Notes under the pieces: model-generated
What the model saw: the letters and a program-made list of their open reading frames with translations, nothing else
Told to the model about the DNA's origin: nothing
Database searches by the model: none
Assembly: GCF_000478275.1 (NCBI RefSeq)
Contig: NZ_ASJB01000081.1
Location: 1-51,292, forward strand
Origin: Amycolatopsis orientalis DSM 40040 = KCTC 9412
GTDB taxonomy: Bacteria; Actinomycetota; Actinomycetes; Mycobacteriales; Pseudonocardiaceae
Direction: 5' to 3'
DNA length: 51,292 nucleotides
Made by a program: the position numbers and the translations under genes
Shown here: one piece after another, positions 46,382-51,292 of the stretch
Numbering within the stretch: the stretch's first letter is position 1
How the letters are laid out: each line of letters begins with the position of its first letter

Positions 46382-47697
46382 TGCTCGGTGCCTTCCTGGT
46401 CTGAGGATCCCTGTCCTGAATCGGCACTGCCCGGACGGATGACGAGGACGGCGCGCGAATCCGGGCGCAGTGCCTTCGCCGCCGCCGAAACGGCTTCCGC
46501 GGTGACCGCCGACATCTTCTCGGCGAGCCGGTACACCAGCGACGCGTCGCCGTACAGCAGCTCGAACGAGCCCAGCGCCAGCGTGCGGGACACCAGTTTG
46601 TCGTGCTCGGAGTGCAGGCTCGCGGCCCAGCGCGCGGTGACCTTCTTCAGTTCCTGGTCCTCCGGCGGCGTGGCCGCCAGCTTCTCCAGCTCCTCGTCCA
46701 GCGCGGCGAGGACCTGATCGGTGGTCACCTCGTGCGGGTGGATCGCGGTGATGGTGAACGTGTCCGGGTCGCGGGCCTCGAACGGGCCGAACAGCCCGGC
46801 GCCGGCGCCGATGTCGACGACCAGCGGCTCGCGGTGCACCAGGCGCTGCTGCAGCCGGGAACCGTCGCCGTCGGTCAGCACGCCGGCGAGCACGAGGTTC
46901 GCCAGGTAGCCGTCGAGGTCGTTGATCGGGTCCGGCATGCGGTAGCCGACGCCGACCGCGGGCAGCGGGGCGTGCTGATCCACCTCTTCGCCGCGCAGCT
47001 CACCTTCGGGAGCGGGCTCGGCGAACGACGGGCGCACGGGGGCGGGCCGGTACGGCACGTCGCCGAAGTGCTTCTCGATCAGCTCGCGGGCCTGCTCGAC
47101 GGTGAAGTCGCCGGCGACGGTCAGTACCGCGTTCGCGGGCGAGTAGTAGGTGTCGAAGAAGGCCGCGCAGTCGTCCAGGGTCGCCTGTTCGAGGTCCTCG
47201 AAACCGCCGTAACCGTTGTGCGCGTTGGGGAACGTGGAGTACAGCACCGGCGGGAGCAGGATCCACGGGAACCCGCCGTACGGCCGGTTCAGCACGTTGA
47301 GGCGGATCTCCTCCTTGACCACGTCGATCTGGTTGGCCAGGTTCTCCTGCGTCAGCTTCGGGGCGCGCATCCTGTCCGCTTCGAGGAACAGGGCGCGTTC
47401 GAGCGCCGCGGCGGGGAGCACCTCGAAGTAGTCCGTGTAGTCCGGATGGGTGGAACCGTTGAAGCTGCCACCACTCGACTGGACGTACCGGAAGTGCGCG
47501 AGCTTCTCCAGGCTCTCGCTCCCCTGGAACATCAAATGCTCGAAGAGGTGCGCGAAACCGGTGCGCCCTTCGGGCTCGGAACGGAAGCCCACGTCGTAGT
47601 GGACGCTGACACCCACCACCGGAGCGGTCGCGTCGGGCGCGAGCACCACGCGCAGACCGTTGTCGAGGGTGAATCGGACAAGCTCGGGATCGGCCAT
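46378..47697 (-). CDS. M16 zinc peptidase, catalytic subunit
   Basis: A 439-residue metallopeptidase with the inverted zinc motif HLFEH (His50, Glu53, His54 in GFAHLFEHLMFQGS). A distal Glu is expected in VVKEEIRLNVLNRPYGG. It has two M16 domains. It is likely cytosolic, since no signal peptide is seen, and degrades short peptides or matures a specific substrate. ATG 47697 is preferred over GTG 47706 because GTAGGG lies 9 nt upstream. It is followed by its inactive partner with GTGA overlap and then NudC. Confidence 0.92.
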   Translation of the reverse strand: MADPELVRFTLDNGLRVVLAPDATAPVVGVSVHYDVGFRSEPEGRTGFAHLFEHLMFQGSESLEKLAHFRYVQSSGGSFNGSTHPDYTDYFEVLPAAALERALFLEADRMRAPKLTQENLANQIDVVKEEIRLNVLNRPYGGFPWILLPPVLYSTFPNAHNGYGGFEDLEQATLDDCAAFFDTYYSPANAVLTVAGDFTVEQARELIEKHFGDVPYRPAPVRPSFAEPAPEGELRGEEVDQHAPLPAVGVGYRMPDPINDLDGYLANLVLAGVLTDGDGSRLQQRLVHREPLVVDIGAGAGLFGPFEARDPDTFTITAIHPHEVTTDQVLAALDEELEKLAATPPEDQELKKVTARWAASLHSEHDKLVSRTLALGSFELLYGDASLVYRLAEKMSAVTAEAVSAAAKALRPDSRAVLVIRPGSADSGQGSSDQEGTEQ

Positions 47698-47718
47698 GCG
47701 CACCACCCTACGGGCTAG

Positions 47719-49326
47719 TCAGGCCTTCAGGCGACGACCCTGTCGGGTCGCGGCGAAGGTTCCCACCACCGCGGCGGTGAAGTCGCTCACCCTCGCGATC
47801 TCCGCCTCGCCGTCGGCTTCCCTGCCGTACCAGTAGATCTTGGGCGGACCCTTGAGTCCGGCGAATCCGGCGACCCAGTGCTCTTGTTCGCCGAGAGCGA
47901 GCGCGTAGGGCAGCGCCCGCGAAAGGAGCACCTCGCGTTCGAGCTTCGGGACGGCCGTCGCCTTGGTCGCCAGCAGCGCGTCACGGACGCCGAGCAGCCG
48001 CCGGTGCAGCGCGACGCCTGCCCCGGTGCGCACCGGCAGCCACCGGGCGGCGACGGCGATTACCGCGCCCGCGGCGATGACGATCAGCCCGAGTTGCGCG
48101 TAGCCGACGGTCAGTGCCAGCAGGACGGTGAGGAACAGGCCGTAGCCGCAGATCCGCAGGCCCGCCCGGGTGAGCCCGCCGGGCCGCCGCGAATACCAGC
48201 GGCGTTCGACCACGCTGTCGTGCAGCGCGCCCCGGACCGCTTCGATCCCGATCCCCGCGGACTGGATCTCCGACAGCAGCACCGACTCCCGCCTGTCCGG
48301 CAGCAGGAGGTCGAACACCGCGCGTTCGAACGCGGTGAGCTGCTCGTCCGGCGGGTTGCGGCGGACCAGCCGCCAGTCGCTCAGTTCGCCGGGCTCCTCG
48401 CTCACCCACAGGTAGTTCCGCACCGCGAGGTCGACGACCGTCGCCGCCAGGTCGACGGCGTCGGCACGACCCGAGAGGACGATCCCGACCTGTCCCGGCA
48501 GCACGCCGTCGGGCGAGGCGAAAGCGGCCTGTTCGTCCTTCCCGGTGAGCAGGCGGACCGGGAGGGCGTCGCCCGGCTGTTTGTCACGCCGTCGCAGCAG
48601 GACCAGCGCCACGGCCCCGACGACCAGCGCGAGCGCGAAGCCGCCCCAAGCCCAGCCGACCGGCGCGGCGAGCACGAAGGCCCCGGCGAAGGTCTTCGAC
48701 GGCTCCAGCCGCGCGTTCGCCGGGACGGTGCCGCCCGGCAGCTCGACCGAGATCTCCATCCGCTGCCCGGCGGCGAGGTTCTGCTGGCTGAACCGGGTCA
48801 GCCCGGAATGCGCGATCTGCGCGGCCCCGCAGTGCGCGCGCGAGCCCTCGGGACCGGCGTAACAGGTGACCGCGTTCGGGATGGCGGGCGCGGCGAAGCT
48901 GGCGCGCACGAGTTCGAGGCCGGTGTCCCAGCCGCCCGCGACCTGCCAGCCGACCCGCAGCAGGCCGTCGGCTTCGGCGACCGCACCGTCCACTGTGTAC
49001 CGGACGACCGACGTGCCGCCCTTGAGCCGGATGGTGAACTCGTCGTCGGTCAGTTCGGAGTTGCCCGCGCCCTCGATGACGACGTCGCGGATGCCGATGA
49101 GCCGGTCCCGGGCGTGCGGGGCGGCCGTCCGCAGCGGGATGCGGCGGGTCATCGTCGCTTCGCTCGGTACGGAGACCGCCTCGACGACCGACAGCGCGCC
49201 GTCGCGTTCCACCTTGAGCGAGATCTCCGCGCTGTGGGGCAGCGTCGGCAGTTGCGGTTCGCTTTGCGCTCCCGCCGGTGCCGCGCCCAGCACCAGCAGG
49301 AGGCCGACCAACAAGCAGATCTTCAC
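47719..49326 (-). CDS. DUF2207-family membrane protein
   Basis: A 535-residue protein. The signal peptide ends at GAAPAGAQS near residue 21. An extracytoplasmic beta-rich domain (about 25-210) of DUF2207 type follows, then a membrane helix (GWAWGGFALALVVGAVALVLL) and a cytoplasmic region with GVLPGQVGIVLSG and DLAVRNYLWVSEE. A second hydrophobic pair (about 400-440) precedes the C-terminal cytoplasmic domain with SRALPYALALGEQEHW. The function of DUF2207 is unknown. It lies 1 nt after the stop of a paralogue, so the two were probably duplicated in tandem. Confidence 0.83.
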   Translation of the reverse strand: MKICLLVGLLLVLGAAPAGAQSEPQLPTLPHSAEISLKVERDGALSVVEAVSVPSEATMTRRIPLRTAAPHARDRLIGIRDVVIEGAGNSELTDDEFTIRLKGGTSVVRYTVDGAVAEADGLLRVGWQVAGGWDTGLELVRASFAAPAIPNAVTCYAGPEGSRAHCGAAQIAHSGLTRFSQQNLAAGQRMEISVELPGGTVPANARLEPSKTFAGAFVLAAPVGWAWGGFALALVVGAVALVLLRRRDKQPGDALPVRLLTGKDEQAAFASPDGVLPGQVGIVLSGRADAVDLAATVVDLAVRNYLWVSEEPGELSDWRLVRRNPPDEQLTAFERAVFDLLLPDRRESVLLSEIQSAGIGIEAVRGALHDSVVERRWYSRRPGGLTRAGLRICGYGLFLTVLLALTVGYAQLGLIVIAAGAVIAVAARWLPVRTGAGVALHRRLLGVRDALLATKATAVPKLEREVLLSRALPYALALGEQEHWVAGFAGLKGPPKIYWYGREADGEAEIARVSDFTAAVVGTFAATRQGRRLKA

Positions 49327-49327
49327 G

Positions 49328-51103
49328 TCAGGCGGGGACCGGTTCCGGGCGGATCGAGCGCAGGTGCCCGGATTCGGCGAGCAGACCGTCCAAAGCGGAC
49401 AGGAACGACGGCAGGTGCGCGCCGAACCGGCGCAGGTCGCGGTCGCCTTCGAGGCCGCCGAACCAGTACAGCCCGGCCGAACCGTCCGCCGACGGGTCGA
49501 GCGCCTCGAACGTCCGCAGCCAGTGCTCGGTGTCGCCCAGCACGATCGCGTAGGGCAGCGAGCGCGAGAACACCATTTCGCGGTCCCGCAACGGAATGTC
49601 GGCGACCTTGACCGTGTGCAGGTATTCGAGAAGGCCGCGCACCTGACCGACGAGGCGCCTGCCGCGCGAGGTCTTCGGCGGCACCCACGACGCGCCCAGC
49701 AACACCGCGACCCCGGCGAGCGCGACCGCGACGCCGAGCAGCGCGTGCCCGGCGGTGAACGTCAGGATCACGGTGCCCACGAGCCCGAGCGCGACCAGGC
49801 CGACACCCGCCCACGTGAACTTGCTCCTGGACTTGTCCGGGCGGCGCGAGAACCAGCCCTTGCGCACGACGTCGGCGTACATGGCCTCACCGGCGACGCG
49901 GAGATCGACGGTGCCGCGGCCGCGGAGTTCCGACAGCAGCACGGAATCGGTGCCCTCGGGGAGGATCGCGGTGTAGATCTCGCGCTCGAAGCCGGCGAGG
50001 TGTTCGTCCGGCGCGTTGCGGCGGGCGATCTGCCAATCGACGGTCCCGGCGCCGCGGACCTCGGCGATCCACAGGTAGTTGCGGACCGCGAGGTCGACCA
50101 CCGTGCCGCTGACGTCCACGACGTCGACCGTTTCGTCGACGACCGTGCCGACCTGCCCGGGCAGCACGCCGTCCGGCGAGGCGAAGGACACCCGATCGCC
50201 GTCGCGCATGAGCACGTCGACCGGGCCGGTGCCCGCGGTGAGCGCCGCCTTGTCGCGACGGCGCAGCAGCCAGACGGCGACCGCGCCGAGGATCAGGAAC
50301 AGCGCCAGTACCCCGAACCCGATGCCGGCGGGCGTGGTGAGGGCGAACGCGCCACCGACCGACGCGATCCGCTCGAAACGCGCGTTGGCCGGCACGGTGC
50401 CCGGCGGCAGCTGGACGGCGAGGTCGACCCGCTCCCCGGCCGCGAGCTTGTCCTGTTCGATGCGGACGACGCCGCTGTGGTCGGTCTCCGCGAGCGAACA
50501 CTGCCGGTCCGAGCCGATCGGCCCGGCGAAACAGTCCACTGTGGGCATTTCCCGCGTCGGCGCGCTGAACGAAGCGGACACCCTGGACAGTTCGCCGTCC
50601 CAGCCGCTCGCGACCTGCCAGCGCACCTGCTGCGCGCCGGTGATGTCGGCGACCGCTCCGTCCACTTTGTACTTGAGGGTGGCCGCGCCGCCGTCGAAGG
50701 TGGCGATCAGCTGCTCACCGGTCAGCTCGGTCTTCCCGGCGCCTTCCACCGAGACGTCACGGATCCCGTAGACGCGGTCCTGCTCGTCGGTGGCGGGAAC
50801 CTTCAACGGGATCCGCCGCACCAGGTGCTGTCCACCCGGGACGGTCACCTGCTCGGTGATCGACACGGAACCGTCGCGTTCCACCTTCACCGCGACGTTC
50901 GCGGCCGAACCGCTCGGCGGCTGGAGCAGCCCGAGCTGGCCGCGCGCGCCGAGCGGCGGCGGCTTCGGCAGTTGCGGCGCGTTGGTCAGCGAAGGGCCCG
51001 CTTCGGGCGCCTTCGGCACGTTCGAATCCGTCGGCGGGGCCATCAAGGCCGTACTCGCCGCGACGGCCACGACCGCCGTCCCCCATTTCGTCAACACAGC
51101 CAC
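49328..51103 (-). CDS. DUF2207-family membrane protein, paralogue
   Basis: A protein of about 591 residues from GTG 51103; GTG 51097 is also possible and no ribosome site is clear. It has an N-terminal hydrophobic signal/anchor (TAVVAVAASTALMAPP), a Pro-rich linker and the same domain order as its neighbour: the DUF2207 ectodomain, membrane helix, GVLPGQVGTVVDE and DLAVRNYLWIAEV, a hydrophobic pair and SRSLPYAIVLGDTEHW near the C-terminus. Function is unknown. It is divergent from the gene at the right edge. Confidence 0.82.
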   Translation of the reverse strand: MAVLTKWGTAVVAVAASTALMAPPTDSNVPKAPEAGPSLTNAPQLPKPPPLGARGQLGLLQPPSGSAANVAVKVERDGSVSITEQVTVPGGQHLVRRIPLKVPATDEQDRVYGIRDVSVEGAGKTELTGEQLIATFDGGAATLKYKVDGAVADITGAQQVRWQVASGWDGELSRVSASFSAPTREMPTVDCFAGPIGSDRQCSLAETDHSGVVRIEQDKLAAGERVDLAVQLPPGTVPANARFERIASVGGAFALTTPAGIGFGVLALFLILGAVAVWLLRRRDKAALTAGTGPVDVLMRDGDRVSFASPDGVLPGQVGTVVDETVDVVDVSGTVVDLAVRNYLWIAEVRGAGTVDWQIARRNAPDEHLAGFEREIYTAILPEGTDSVLLSELRGRGTVDLRVAGEAMYADVVRKGWFSRRPDKSRSKFTWAGVGLVALGLVGTVILTFTAGHALLGVAVALAGVAVLLGASWVPPKTSRGRRLVGQVRGLLEYLHTVKVADIPLRDREMVFSRSLPYAIVLGDTEHWLRTFEALDPSADGSAGLYWFGGLEGDRDLRRFGAHLPSFLSALDGLLAESGHLRSIRPEPVPA

Positions 51104-51196
51104 ACACTCTAGGCCAGCCGATCTATGCTGACCGCCGAAACGCCGAAACCGCCACCTGGGCGAACGGCGTTGCCGACCGCATGGGGGATCCACTCG

Positions 51197-51292
51197 ATGA
51201 ACCAGCAGCCGCCCGGCCCGCCTGATCCGCGGCGCCGGCCGACTCCGCCGTCCACACCGCCGCCGCGGCCACCGCAGGGCGGCCGTCCGCTG
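51197..51292 (+). CDS. Start of a proline-rich protein, 3' part beyond the window
   Basis: ATG 51197 is preceded by GGGGGATC at a suitable distance, and the frame is open to the window end (32 residues: MNQQPPGPPDPRRRPTPPST, then Pro-rich). Such disordered N-termini precede membrane or kinase-like domains in many actinobacterial proteins, but nothing can be assigned. It is divergent from the DUF2207 gene across 93 nt. Confidence 0.55.
   Translation, partial: MNQQPPGPPDPRRRPTPPSTPPPRPPQGGRPL

Overview
The window is very GC-rich actinomycete chromosome with strong G/C bias at third codon positions, frequent GTG/TTG starts and dense ATGA/GTGA gene overlaps. Gene content and synteny point to Pseudonocardiales, most likely Amycolatopsis or a close relative. 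This is inference: there is no rRNA in the window and no search was run. No CRISPR array, transposase, integrase, tRNA or rRNA was seen. The only RNA gene is rnpB (RNase P RNA).

Layout. (1) 1-8224, minus strand: a type IV secretion-like module read from high to low coordinates: pilin-like peptide, VirB3-like protein, VirB4-like ATPase, VirB6-like membrane protein, VirB8/TcpC-like protein, a two-domain cell-wall hydrolase (lysozyme-like plus NlpC/P60), and a proline-rich protein cut by the window edge. (2) 8667-10088: a SCO6745-family protein and rnpB. (3) 10097-13341, minus: a four-gene redox operon (DUF4142 protein; bis-heme ferric-reductase-like membrane domain fused to a ferredoxin; FAD-dependent ferredoxin reductase; secreted COG4315-type protein). 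(4) 13589-17431, plus: ECF sigma factor, zinc-type anti-sigma factor and a large LuxR-type ATPase regulator. The sigma gene and the divergent redox operon carry the same promoter pattern (GAACC-N16-CGTA), so I propose one sigma regulon. (5) 17582-22493: a small secreted peptide, an AftB-like glycosyltransferase, then RNase H/phosphatase, zinc-ribbon protein and Nif3-like protein. (6) 22525-29836: secreted chorismate mutase, PtpA-type phosphatase, SURF1, PaiB-like protein, a TIGR03086 protein, an ECF42-type sigma factor with its YciI/DGPF partner, a methyltransferase and a CobD-type cobalamin protein. Parts of regions 5 and 6 resemble Mycobacterium tuberculosis Rv2228c-Rv2236c. (7) 29874-32531: gluconate regulator, kinase and permease. 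(8) 32650-33482: ArsR-type repressor plus SRPBCC protein. (9) 33573-40372, minus: a sugar operon (ROK regulator, ABC binding protein, two permeases, GH4 glycosidase, BadF-type kinase). (10) 40671-43918: an aromatic-rich secreted peptide and, divergently, a five-gene operon with two WXG-motif proteins, a protein of unknown function and two small related membrane proteins. (11) 43992-51103, minus: NudC, an inactive/active M16 peptidase pair and two tandem DUF2207 proteins. A divergent proline-rich gene starts at the right edge.

The intergenic DNA is unusual. A 68-nt element occurs three times within 6 kb, always exactly 68 nt, and supplies the stop codon of two genes. A second family of long palindromes built on GTGAAGG closes transcription units across the window; two copies differ by one compensated base pair. 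A 17-kb secreted-peptide gene sits between copies of a third repeat. The strongest candidates for a new system are the redox relay under the ECF sigma factor (10097-14586) and the orphan WXG operon (41104-43918).
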